NCBI RefSeq assembly: GCF_042647465.1 | Contig: NZ_JBHRVN010000004.1 | Source of the DNA: Wagnerdoeblera intermedia | Lineage (GTDB): Bacteria > Pseudomonadota > Alphaproteobacteria > Rhodobacterales > Rhodobacteraceae | DNA length: 64,000 nucleotides | Reading direction: 5' to 3' (one strand) | In this document: positions 16,139-26,446 of the stretch, piece after piece | Layout of the letters: every line of letters starts with the position of its first letter | Numbering within the stretch: the stretch's first letter is position 1 | Position numbers and translations under genes: made by a program | Notes under the pieces: model-generated | Seen by the model: only the letters and a program-made list of their open reading frames with translations | The model's database searches: none | Told to the model about the DNA's origin: nothing

Positions 16139-16247
16139 CCGCGCCAATGGCGCGGCGGCCTCCGGCGGGAGTATTTAAGAAAACCCAAAATTGACAGTGG
16201 CTTTTGGGTTTTCAAAAATACTCCGGGGGAGGAGGCGGCGAAGCCGC
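16139..16247. repeat. Two facing copies of a hairpin-plus-tail intergenic repeat
   Basis: Copy 1 (plus, 16139-16190) is a short stem CCGCGCC-AAT-GGCGCGG followed by CCTCCGGCGGGAGTATTT and GAAAACCCAAAA. Copy 2 (minus, 16202-16247) has stem GCGGC-TTC-GCCGC followed by the same type of tail with GAGTATTTTTGAAAACCC. The two tails face each other across 11 nt and can pair into one long hairpin. Further single copies are at 61538-61592 and 63274-63324. They may act as transcription terminators or REP-like elements. Confidence 0.75.
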
Positions 16248-16359
16248 ATCCGGGGGCAGCGCCCCCTGAAGGCGACGGGGCCGCGCGGAAAATCGCTGTT
16301 TCACAGCGCGGCGCGATGGTCTAAACCCCGGTCCAACTCATCTTTTGGAACAGGACGCG

Positions 16360-18072
16360 ATGGCACGGCATCTCATCACCTCCGCCATTCCCTATATCAA
16401 CGGGATTAAGCATCTGGGCAACCTCGTGGGCAGCCAGCTGCCGGCGGATCTTTATGCCCGCTATCTGCGCGGACGCGGTCATGAGGTTCTCTTCCTCTGC
16501 GCGACGGACGAGCATGGCACGCCGGCCGAGCTGGCGGCGGCGAAGGCGGGCAAGCCCGTCGATGAATTCTGCCGCGAGATGTATGAGGTTCAGGCGAAGA
16601 TCGCCGAGGGCTTCCGGCTGTCCTTTGACCACTTCGGCCGCTCTTCGAGCCTGCAGAACCGCCATCTGACGCAGCATTTTGCCTCGCAGCTGGCGAAGAA
16701 CGGCATGATCTCGGAAGTCACCGAGCAGCAGATGTATTCGGTCGCTGACGGCCGCTTCCTGCCCGACCGCTATGTTGAAGGCACCTGTCCGAACTGCGGC
16801 TATGACAATGCCCGCGGTGATCAGTGTGACAACTGCACCAAGCAGCTCGATCCGGCTGATCTCATCAACCCGCGCTCGGTGATTTCGGGATCGACCGAGC
16901 TTGAGATGCGTGAGACGCGCCATCTCCATCTGCGCCAGTCGCAGATGAAAGAGAAGCTGGCTGACTGGATCGACAGCAAGAAAGACTGGCCGATCCTGAC
17001 CACCTCAATTGCGAAAAAATGGCTCAATGACGGTGATGGTCTCGCCGATCGCGGTATCACCCGTGATCTGGCCTGGGGTGTGCCGGTTCAATATGAAGGC
17101 GCGCCCTGGTCGGGCATGGAGGGCAAGGTCTTCTATGTCTGGTTTGACGCGCCGATCGAATATATCGCCTGTTCGCAGGAGTGGGTTGACGCCGGTAAAG
17201 GCGCAGACTGGGAGCGCTGGTGGCGGACGGACAAGGGCGCGGAGGATGTAACCTATACCCAGTTCATGGGTAAGGACAACGTCCCCTTCCATACGCTGTC
17301 GTTCCCCTCGACGATCTTTGGCTCGGGCGAGCCCTGGAAGCTCGTCGATTACATCAAGAGCTTCAACTATCTGAACTATGACGGTGGTCAGTTCTCGACC
17401 TCGCGCGGGCGCGGGGTGTTCCAGGACCAGGCGCTGAGCCTGCTGCCCGCCGATTACTGGCGCTGGTGGCTGCTGAGCCATGCGCCCGAGTCCTCGGATG
17501 CGGAATTCACCTGGGAGAACTTCCAGGTTTCGGTCAACAAAGACCTCGCCGATGTCTTGGGCAACCTCGTCAGCCGCGTCACCAAGTTCTGCCGCGCGAA
17601 ATTTGGTGAAGTGGTGCCTGAAGGCGGCGTCTTCGGGCCGCAGGAAGAGAAGCTGATTGCCGAGCTTGAGACCCGCATCCGCGCCTATGAGGGCTTCATG
17701 GATGCGCGCGAAGTGCGCAAATCGGCGGCTGAACTGCGGGCGATCTGGGTTGCGGGCAATGAATATCTGCAGTCCTCGGCCCCCTGGACCGTCTTTAAGA
17801 CCGATCCGGTACAGGCGGCGGCGCAGACGCGCGTGGCGCTGAACCTGATCCGCCTTTACGCGGTGCTCTCGCGTCCGTTCATCCCGGATGCGGCGGCCTC
17901 GATGATGGCTTCGGTGCAGAGCGGGGACTGGTCCTGGCCTGAGGATGTGGCTGCCGCGCTGAACGTGCTGCCTGCCGGCCACGGCTTTACCACCCCGGAG
18001 GTGCTCTTCCGCAAGATCACCGATGAGGAGCGTGTCGACTGGCAGGCCCGCTTCGCCGGCACCCGTGACTGA
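16360..18072 (+). CDS. metG: Methionyl-tRNA synthetase
   Basis: A 570-residue class I aminoacyl-tRNA synthetase charging tRNA-Met. The HIGH-type signature is HLGN at 18-21 in PYINGIKHLGNLVG, and the KMSKS equivalent is FSTSRG at about 346. A four-cysteine zinc knuckle (CPNCGYDNARGDQCDNC) starts near residue 144, so it belongs to the zinc-bearing type. It stops without the C-terminal tRNA-binding dimerisation domain of the E. coli enzyme, which is common in alphaproteobacteria. The ATG at 16360 with AGGA upstream is preferred to an ATG 15 nt earlier. A bidirectional terminator follows. Confidence 0.97.
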   Translation: MARHLITSAIPYINGIKHLGNLVGSQLPADLYARYLRGRGHEVLFLCATDEHGTPAELAAAKAGKPVDEFCREMYEVQAKIAEGFRLSFDHFGRSSSLQNRHLTQHFASQLAKNGMISEVTEQQMYSVADGRFLPDRYVEGTCPNCGYDNARGDQCDNCTKQLDPADLINPRSVISGSTELEMRETRHLHLRQSQMKEKLADWIDSKKDWPILTTSIAKKWLNDGDGLADRGITRDLAWGVPVQYEGAPWSGMEGKVFYVWFDAPIEYIACSQEWVDAGKGADWERWWRTDKGAEDVTYTQFMGKDNVPFHTLSFPSTIFGSGEPWKLVDYIKSFNYLNYDGGQFSTSRGRGVFQDQALSLLPADYWRWWLLSHAPESSDAEFTWENFQVSVNKDLADVLGNLVSRVTKFCRAKFGEVVPEGGVFGPQEEKLIAELETRIRAYEGFMDAREVRKSAAELRAIWVAGNEYLQSSAPWTVFKTDPVQAAAQTRVALNLIRLYAVLSRPFIPDAAASMMASVQSGDWSWPEDVAAALNVLPAGHGFTTPEVLFRKITDEERVDWQARFAGTRD

Positions 18073-18076
18073 ACGC

Positions 18077-18103
18077 AAAAGGCGCCCTGCGGGGCGCCTT
18101 TTT
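18077..18103 (+). terminator. Terminator of metG (bidirectional with the DUF1223 gene)
   Basis: An 11-bp stem AAAAGGCGCCC / GGGCGCCTTTT with loop TGCG lies 4 nt after the metG stop, followed by T residues. The A-run on the other side lets it also serve the convergent DUF1223 gene. Confidence 0.9.
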
Positions 18104-18152
18104 CATGGGGATCGTCGGGGGATCTGCAGGGGGATCTGTCGGCGGCTTCCCC

Positions 18153-18917
18153 TCAGTCGAGTTGCTCTGCGGCCAGGACCTGACCGGGCCCCTGCTCCTG
18201 GACGATGACCACGAGCCGGTCCTCTCCCTCGAGCGGCAGGCGCAGCGAGATCGGTGCCTCGCCCCGCCACTCAGCAAGGCGGGTCCAGGAGGTGACGACA
18301 TTGCGGTAAGTGATGGTCTGGCCTGCATTTTCACCGCGCTCAATCTCAACTTCGCGGCCCGGGTGATAGCGAACGAGATGCAGAACGGCCGGGCGGCTCA
18401 GCGGCGCGGCGGCGGCGACATCAATCGTAAGGCTCTCCGCCTCGCGGCGCAGTTTCAGCCCGACAGCCGCCGGGCGCCTGGACAGTTCTGCGATGCGGGT
18501 GCGAATCTCAGCCTCGCGGGCCCCCTGCAACCTTTCGACTCCGTTGAGAATCACCTGAGGGGTGTAAATCATCTTCGCGCCGGAACTGAGCGCATAGCGC
18601 TTTTGCCGGATGGTATGGGCGGGGTCGGCAAAGGCATCTTCCCAGCCGAGGTAATCCCAGTAATCCACATGCAGCGCGAGCGCGATCACCCCGGGCTCAT
18701 CGGCCAGCCGCGAGAAAACTTCATCCGCAGGGGGACAGGAGATACATCCCTGAGAGGTGAACAATTCAACCAGAACGGGCATTTGAGCGGCCTTCGGGAC
18801 CGTATCGGGCAGGCCATCCTGCGCCGCCACGGCCGTGACGCTGAAAAGGGACATCGCGAGCCCTGCGCCTGCCGCCCGCAACGGCCGGCAGAATTGCTGA
18901 AATCCCTGTTTGCTCAT
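18153..18917 (-). CDS. DUF1223 secreted thioredoxin-like protein
   Basis: A 254-residue protein with an N-terminal signal sequence (AAGAGLAMSLFSVTAVAAQD) and a thioredoxin-like fold of the DUF1223 family. The characteristic segment VELFTSQGCISCPPADEVFS carries a CxxC pair in the active-site position, followed by HVDYWDYLGWEDAF and YTPQVILNG. The biochemical role is unknown; redox activity in the periplasm is plausible. The ATG at 18917 follows GGGGGA, and an in-frame start 63 nt earlier is less likely. The gene is convergent with metG and divergent from acnA. Confidence 0.92.
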   Translation of the reverse strand: MSKQGFQQFCRPLRAAGAGLAMSLFSVTAVAAQDGLPDTVPKAAQMPVLVELFTSQGCISCPPADEVFSRLADEPGVIALALHVDYWDYLGWEDAFADPAHTIRQKRYALSSGAKMIYTPQVILNGVERLQGAREAEIRTRIAELSRRPAAVGLKLRREAESLTIDVAAAAPLSRPAVLHLVRYHPGREVEIERGENAGQTITYRNVVTSWTRLAEWRGEAPISLRLPLEGEDRLVVIVQEQGPGQVLAAEQLD

Positions 18918-19063
18918 CACGTCCCCCGGGGTGCCCTCCCTGAACGTGCTTAACCTGACCGGAGGGGCGCTGCCAATCAAGGATTTGCGATGAGAATTGA
19001 GGATTTATTGCGCGGATCCCGGTGCTTGACCCAGCGGCATTCCTGAGCGATTCAGGGGCGCAG

Positions 19064-19102
19064 GATAGGGCTGGATTTTCGGCATACAATTGCATACAAC
19101 CA
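19064..19102 (+). promoter_or_regulatory. acnA upstream block shared with icd (candidate operator/promoter)
   Basis: A 39-nt segment matching the icd upstream region (1734-1772, minus strand) at 29 positions, with the core 19075-19100 matching at 23 of 26. Here the core holds two direct half-sites GCATACAA ten bases apart (GCATACAATT, GCATACAAC). It ends about 70 nt before the acnA start codon. A common regulator of the two TCA genes is inferred; none is identified. Confidence 0.6.
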
Positions 19103-19171
19103 GCGCGACTCCCGCCCGCGGCACCCGCGGGCCAGGATCCCAGCAGGACCGCAAGCCAGGAGGCCTCCGCC

Positions 19172-21925
<2,754 letters not shown>

Positions 21926-21943
21926 GTCCTTCACAGGACACGG

Positions 21944-21969
21944 AAAGGGGCGCCCCGGCGCCCCTTTTT
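21944..21969 (+). terminator. Rho-independent terminator of acnA
   Basis: A 10-bp stem AAAGGGGCGC / GCGCCCCTTT with loop CCCG, followed by further T residues, 18 nt after the acnA stop codon. Confidence 0.93.
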
Positions 21970-22080
21970 CATTTCGGGCTCCCGCAGGCACAGCCGCCGT
22001 CACGGCGCTTCACGAAGATCCGATTTGACTCTGCCCCCCTGCAGGCTAGCCTGCCCCTGCCCGTTCAGTATGGTGACCCT

Positions 22081-22524
22081 ATGCTCAGACCTTTTCTTCC
22101 CGCAGCGCTTTTGCTGACCCTTGCCCTGCCGGGTTTTGCCCAGACCGCCCCGACTGCGGCCCCTCAGGCCCCGGCTGCGCCCGCGGCCTTCGGCCAGACC
22201 CTCAGCGGTGCAGAGTGGAAGGTCACCCGCCTGACCGCCCTCAGCCGCATTGAAGGTGAGGCACCGGGCATCAGCTTTGGCAAAGACGCCCGCGTCTCGG
22301 GCAGCTCGGGCTGCAACCGCTATATGGGCGGCTATAGCCAGGACGGGCAAAGCCTGACCTTCACCGAACTTGCCGGAACCATGATGGCCTGTCCGCCGCA
22401 GCGGATGGAGCTGGAGCAGCAGATGCTGGGCGCACTTGGTCAGGTGAAAGGCTTCCTCATCACCCCCGGCGGCGCGCTGGAGCTTTATGGCGACACCGGC
22501 CTTCTGCTGCGCGCCGAGCGCTGA
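22081..22524 (+). CDS. META domain-containing secreted protein (HslJ-like)
   Basis: A 147-residue protein with a signal peptide (LRPFLPAALLLTLALPGFAQ), a Pro/Ala-rich linker, and a META domain: ISFGKDARVSGSSGCNRYMG and TFTELAGTMMACPPQRMELE are the typical strands and cysteines. META/HslJ proteins are outer-membrane or periplasmic proteins of unclear role, in E. coli linked to heat shock and novobiocin resistance. Length is as expected. The gene lies between acnA and tRNA-Leu on the same strand, but the acnA terminator separates their transcription. Confidence 0.9.
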   Translation: MLRPFLPAALLLTLALPGFAQTAPTAAPQAPAAPAAFGQTLSGAEWKVTRLTALSRIEGEAPGISFGKDARVSGSSGCNRYMGGYSQDGQSLTFTELAGTMMACPPQRMELEQQMLGALGQVKGFLITPGGALELYGDTGLLLRAER

Positions 22525-22598
22525 AGCCGCTGTAAGATCTGCAAATTTCGCCACGCCCTCTTGACCTTTGGCCCGGTTTCCTGAAATTGAGCCTGCGT

Positions 22599-22912
22599 GC
22601 GGACGTGGCGAAACTGGTATACGCAGCAGACTTAAACGTGATTTGAGTGCCCCTCGGGAAACCGGGGGTGCATAACCGCTCAAAGTCGGGGAAAGCTACG
22701 GGGGAGACCCCTTGCCAATCCCGAGCCAAGCCTTTGGTAACAAAGGAAGGTGTAGAGACTGGACGGGCGGCACCTGACACCCTGCAAAGGGAATGGTGAA
22801 GGGACAGTCCAGCCCACGAACGCCCCCTTTCGGGGCGGCGGCGAAAGCCGAAGTGGGATGAAAATCTGCCACCCGAAAGGGTTTACGGGTTCGAGACCCG
22901 TCGTCCGCACCA
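22599..22912 (+). tRNA. tRNA-Leu(UAA), interrupted by a group I intron
   Basis: Exon 1 is 22599-22633 and exon 2 is 22861-22912. Spliced, they give a class II tRNA: acceptor stem GCGGACG/CGTCCGC, D stem GCG/CGC, anticodon stem GCAGA/TCTGC, loop C-T-TAA-A-A with anticodon TAA, a variable arm ACCC-GAAA-GGGT, and T arm ACGGGTTCGAGACCCGT, then ACCA with the CCA encoded. The break lies between U34 and A35. Without removal of the 227-nt insert the anticodon loop cannot form, so splicing is required for decoding UUA (and UUG by wobble). Confidence 0.95.
22634..22860 (+). ncRNA. Self-splicing group I intron in tRNA-Leu(UAA)
   Basis: A 227-nt intron between U34 and A35 of the anticodon, the same site as the tRNA-Leu(UAA) intron of cyanobacteria and plastids. 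Pairings visible: guide GAGU with exon ACUU (U-G at the 5' splice site); P2 hairpin 22649-22668; P3 CCGCTC (22676-22681)/GGGCGG (22765-22770); P4 TCGGG (22686-22690)/CCCGA (22720-22724); P5 GGGG-GAGA-CCCC; P6a CCTTTG-GTAA-CAAAGG (22731-22746); P7 CTGGAC (22759-22764)/GTCCAG (22807-22812); P8 CACC/GGTG; P9 CCCAC (22813-22817)/GTGGG (22853-22857). The P7-P3 strands are contiguous as in all group I introns, and the last base is the conserved G. No endonuclease frame is present. Splicing itself is inferred. Confidence 0.93.
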
Positions 22913-23218
22913 CTCTCCTCCCTGGATTAGATGCAGCCTTCTCCCCCCAAGGGGCGGGGATGCTTTGCCGCGATGATGGCGACCGGAGACATCAGGCGGC
23001 TCCGGTTCCTCTCTCTATCAGTGTCCGGCACCCATACTGCGCTGCAGAGGAGACGCGGCACGCCCCGCGATGACCGCGCCCTACGGACCAGGGCCGGAAG
23101 CCGCGCGCGATCCCGGCCCTCAAAGTCAGGTATTTTCTAACTATCTGCGAAAAAACAAGATTTCCCGCAACTATCCGCTTGCAGCGCCCGGCAACGCAGG
23201 GTAATTACTCCCCATGGC
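22913..23218. other. Gap between the two tRNA genes without a recognisable gene
   Basis: 306 nt of GC-rich sequence. No frame with a credible start, ribosome site and family resemblance is seen on either strand, and no tRNA or repeat copy. A short AT-rich stretch just before tRNA-Val (23125-23165, TTTTCTAACTATCTGCGAAA and following) probably carries that gene's promoter. Confidence 0.5.
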
Positions 23219-23294
<76 letters not shown>

Positions 23295-23316
23295 CTTTAT
23301 AAAACGACGATCTGCG

Positions 23317-23345
23317 AAACCGCACCGGACACCGGCGCGGTTTTT
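23317..23345 (+). terminator. Terminator after tRNA-Val
   Basis: A 12-bp stem with one A-C mismatch (AAACCGCACCGG / CCGGCGCGGTTT, loop ACA) followed by T residues, 22 nt past the tRNA end. Confidence 0.85.
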
Positions 23346-23458
23346 ATGGTTTTCGGGGCCTGGTGACAGAGATCGGGCCTTCTGTAACGGTGTCATAAAG
23401 GTGTGATCCGGCGCGGATAAGCGCAGGGCTGCCTGACTTTTTCCGGAGCCCCCTGTCT

Positions 23459-24670
23459 ATGCCCTCTCCTCTTCCGCCCCTGTCCGCCGACAAAGAGGTT
23501 CTGCCGCGTGTCGGCATTGTGATCCTCGCGCTGGCCATGGGTGGCTTTTCCATCGGCACCATTGAATTTGCGGCCATGTCGCTGGTGCCCTATTTCGCGG
23601 CCGATCTCGGCGTGGATGCCGCCACGGCAGCCAATGCCATTTCCGCCTATGCGATCGGCGTGGTCTGCGGTGCGCCCGTGCTGGCGGTTCTGGGGGCCGG
23701 TCGGTCGCGGCGAAGCCTCCTGATCGGCTTTATGGGGCTTTATGCTCTGGCCAATCTGGCGGCGGCTGTCGCGCCGGACTGGAACAGCCTTCTGCTCTTT
23801 CGCTTTCTCTCCGGCCTGCCCCATGGCGCTTACTTCGGGGTGGCAGCCCTTGTGGCAGCCTCGCTGGTGCCGCCGAACCGGCGGACCTGGGCGGTCTCGA
23901 TGGTGATGATGGGGCTGACGGTTGCGACCCTTGTGGGTGTTCCGGCCTCGAGCCTGCTGGCGCAGGGTCCTGGCTGGCGGTGGGGGTTTGGCGTCGCGGC
24001 GCTGCTTGCAATGCTCTGTGTGGGGCTGGTCCTGCTCTACGCCCCGAAGGATAAGCCGGAAGCCGGGGCGAGCCCTGCGGCGGAGCTTTCCGCCCTTGGC
24101 AACCGTCAGGTTCTGCTGACGCTGCTGACGGCGGCTGTGGGCTTTGGCGGGCTTTTCGCCGTTTATACCTATATCGCGAGCACCCTTCAGGAGGTGACCC
24201 TTGCGCCCTCCTGGGCAGAGCCGATGATGTTCACCATTACCGGCCTTGGCATGGTGGTGGGCACCCTGGTGGTCTCACGCGTGGCCGATCGCAATCCGCT
24301 GCGGTCCGTCGGGGTGATGATGCTGCTGTCGATGGCCATGCTGCTGGCCTATCCGGTCAGCACCCAAAGCCTGCCGATGATGGCTGTCACGCTCTTTGGC
24401 GCCGGTTTTGCGGGCGCGGTCGGACCGGCCATGCAGACCCATCTGATGGATGTGGCAGGCAGGGCGCAGACCATGGCCGCCGCCATGCACCACGCGGCCT
24501 TCAACGCCGCCAATGCGCTTGGCCCCTTTCTGGCTGCCATCGCGGTCTCCCGCGGCTTTGGCTTTCCGGCCTCTGGCTACGTGGGGGCGGCTCTGGCGTT
24601 CACGGGGTTTCTGATCCTGTGCTTTACCGCCTGGGATTACGGGCGCAGCAGGGAAGCCGTGCTGAAGTGA
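23459..24670 (+). CDS. MFS transporter (DHA1 family, AraJ/YdhP-like)
   Basis: A 403-residue membrane transporter with twelve predicted helices. The family signatures are GTIEFAAMSLVPYFAADLGV in helix 1 and the loop after it, the motif-A-like segment GAGRSRRSLLIGFMGLYALA between helices 2 and 3, and RFLSGLPHGAYFGVAALVAA in helix 4. These match the AraJ/YdhP group of proton-driven efflux carriers for sugars or drugs. The substrate cannot be predicted. It is monocistronic with a 17-bp terminator downstream. The ATG at 23459 has CGGAG about 9 nt upstream. Confidence 0.92.
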   Translation: MPSPLPPLSADKEVLPRVGIVILALAMGGFSIGTIEFAAMSLVPYFAADLGVDAATAANAISAYAIGVVCGAPVLAVLGAGRSRRSLLIGFMGLYALANLAAAVAPDWNSLLLFRFLSGLPHGAYFGVAALVAASLVPPNRRTWAVSMVMMGLTVATLVGVPASSLLAQGPGWRWGFGVAALLAMLCVGLVLLYAPKDKPEAGASPAAELSALGNRQVLLTLLTAAVGFGGLFAVYTYIASTLQEVTLAPSWAEPMMFTITGLGMVVGTLVVSRVADRNPLRSVGVMMLLSMAMLLAYPVSTQSLPMMAVTLFGAGFAGAVGPAMQTHLMDVAGRAQTMAAAMHHAAFNAANALGPFLAAIAVSRGFGFPASGYVGAALAFTGFLILCFTAWDYGRSREAVLK

Positions 24671-24677
24671 CGGATGA

Positions 24678-24715
24678 AGAAAAGCCCGGAAGGTTCTCAC
24701 CTTCCGGGCTTTTCT
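24678..24715 (+). terminator. Bidirectional terminator between the MFS and YncE-like genes
   Basis: A perfect 17-bp inverted repeat (24678-24694 with 24699-24715, loop TCTC) with A-rich and T-rich ends. It lies 7 nt after the MFS stop and 60 nt after the convergent beta-propeller stop. Confidence 0.92.
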
Positions 24716-24774
24716 CTGAGACGTCCTGACAGCGGATCAGAGGGAAATCGCCACCGCCAGGCCTCGTGTCAGCC

Positions 24775-26190
24775 TTATTTCGACGGACGGATGCGCCAGA
24801 TCATATTGCCGCGATCATCGTCCTGACCGAGCGATTTATTCACCGCCCAGACAGTGCCCAGACCATCAGCCCGCAGCTGGTTCGGGCGCGAGCCGGCATC
24901 GAGGTTAGCGGTGATCTCACCCTTGGTGTTCACCACCGTGATGGTGCCCGAGCCCCGGTTGGCCACAAAGGCCTGACGGCTGACCGGCTCAAAGGTGACG
25001 TTCAGCGGCTGCGCCCCGACCGGCACGTCATGCAGGATCGTACCGTCTTCTGCGCTGACGATCAGCAGATTGTCCGACTGCTGCGAAGCCACGAAGATCA
25101 GCTTTTCCTGCGGATCATAGGCCACACCCGAAGCTGCCAGCGCACCCGAAAGCGGCAGAACCTTCACGCTGCCGGCGTTCAGATCAACAACGGCGACTTC
25201 ATTGCTGCTCATCGAGACATTGACCAGGATGCCCGAAGCCTCGTCCAGATCGAGCGCCATCGACGACCACTGACCGCCGCGACGGCTGGTGGTGATCTCA
25301 ATCGGCTCCAGCTTCTCGAGCGTTTTGGTATCGAAGACTTCGATGCGGTTGGTGCGGGTGGCTGCGACATAGGCCCGGCCGCGGGTCTCATCGACGACCA
25401 CATCACGCCCGTGGCTGACGGTGCCGGGCTCAAACTGCTTTACCAGCGCCATCTCTTTGGCGTCATAGACAGCGATGCTGTCCTGACGGGTGTTGCTGAC
25501 CCAAAGGCGGTCATGCGTGCGGTCAATGTCGAGACCATAGACCGCGAAGAGGCCGGGATCTGCGGCGCCACCGTCCGGGCCGGATCGGCCCGAGGGGGGC
25601 GCTTCGGGCGGAGAGACCTGGCCGGTCACCTTCAGACTCTCTGCATCGAGACGGGTCACTTCCGAGACCTTCACCGGCAGGCGCCCGACAGCCGAGGTCA
25701 CATAGACCGAGCCGGTCTTTTCATTGTGGATGACCTGGTAGAGGCCATTGGCCACCGGACCGGAGGTGATGTCGAATTTCTCCGCCCCGCTGAGCGCCAC
25801 TTTCGGAGAGATTTTCACATTCACTACCTGGGCTGCAGCGGGTTTCTCGGCCAGAACCACCACCGGCTGCTGCCCCGTGGCGGCAGCCGCATCAAGGGTC
25901 AGCTCAAAGCGGAAACGCCCCTCCGCGTCGACGACGATCGGACCCTCAGCATTGAGCACCGTCGCGCCGCGCATCAGGGTGAGTTCCTGCCCCGGCACCA
26001 GACGCTCGCCGGTGATGACGACATTGCTGCCCGCATAGACGGGGGCGCCCTCCTGGGCAGACGCCGCCCGGATCACAGGGGCAAAGTCTTTCGCCACAGG
26101 GGTATAGACGCTCTCGGCGTAAAGCGGAGCGGCAATGCTCATCAGCACCAGGGCCGAAGCTCCCGCACGCAGGCGGCTCAGAAAGGTCAT
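24775..26190 (-). CDS. Periplasmic YncE-like beta-propeller protein
   Basis: A 471-residue protein with a signal peptide (ASALVLMSIAAPLYAESV). After an N-terminal beta domain of about 130 residues comes a seven-bladed propeller of the YncE/PQQ-quinoprotein-like superfamily, seen in repeated blades such as GLDIDRTHDRLWVSNTRQDS, VVVDETRGRAYVAATRTNRI and VTFEPVSRQAFVANRGSGT. E. coli YncE is iron-regulated and of uncertain function, so no reaction is assigned. The gene is divergent from a two-component system with a 256-nt spacer containing a palindrome, suggesting that the two-component system regulates it. Confidence 0.9.
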   Translation of the reverse strand: MTFLSRLRAGASALVLMSIAAPLYAESVYTPVAKDFAPVIRAASAQEGAPVYAGSNVVITGERLVPGQELTLMRGATVLNAEGPIVVDAEGRFRFELTLDAAAATGQQPVVVLAEKPAAAQVVNVKISPKVALSGAEKFDITSGPVANGLYQVIHNEKTGSVYVTSAVGRLPVKVSEVTRLDAESLKVTGQVSPPEAPPSGRSGPDGGAADPGLFAVYGLDIDRTHDRLWVSNTRQDSIAVYDAKEMALVKQFEPGTVSHGRDVVVDETRGRAYVAATRTNRIEVFDTKTLEKLEPIEITTSRRGGQWSSMALDLDEASGILVNVSMSSNEVAVVDLNAGSVKVLPLSGALAASGVAYDPQEKLIFVASQQSDNLLIVSAEDGTILHDVPVGAQPLNVTFEPVSRQAFVANRGSGTITVVNTKGEITANLDAGSRPNQLRADGLGTVWAVNKSLGQDDDRGNMIWRIRPSK

Positions 26191-26348
26191 GGATCACCTC
26201 GATCAACTAAGGCACCCCGCCCCTGAGGGGCGGCATGCAGCCAGGATGCAGCCCAGGGCCTGAGCAGGACTGCCGGTTGCGGCCCGGCCGAAAGGTCGGG
26301 ATTGCGCCCGGTTTACATACCTGACAAATTCACCAGGAGAGCAAAATT

Positions 26349-26363
26349 GTGACAGTCTGTCAC
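26349..26363. promoter_or_regulatory. 15-bp palindrome, candidate response-regulator or repressor site
   Basis: GTGACAG-T-CTGTCAC is a perfect inverted repeat with 7-bp arms in the intergenic region between the YncE-like gene and the response regulator, 83 nt upstream of the latter and 158 nt from the former. Confidence 0.5.
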
Positions 26364-26446
26364 GCAAAGGTGCCATGTGGTTATTTCCCGACTGATATTA
26401 TAGGAAAAGCCCTGACCCGCACGCCTTTTCGCAGCAAGACCGAGAT

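Noticed and set aside
22599..22912. Two separate tRNA-like fragments or a degraded tRNA gene
   Set aside because: The halves join into a perfect tRNA-Leu(UAA) and the insert folds as a complete group I intron, which decay would not produce.
23396..23458. Mobile-element attachment site next to tRNA-Val or tRNA-Leu
   Set aside because: No duplicated tRNA 3' end and no integrase gene nearby; XerC and XerD are the housekeeping pair.
24766..26226. A 486-codon plus-strand frame opposite the YncE-like gene
   Set aside because: It begins within the minus-strand gene's 3' region and has no signal, motif or plausible start site.
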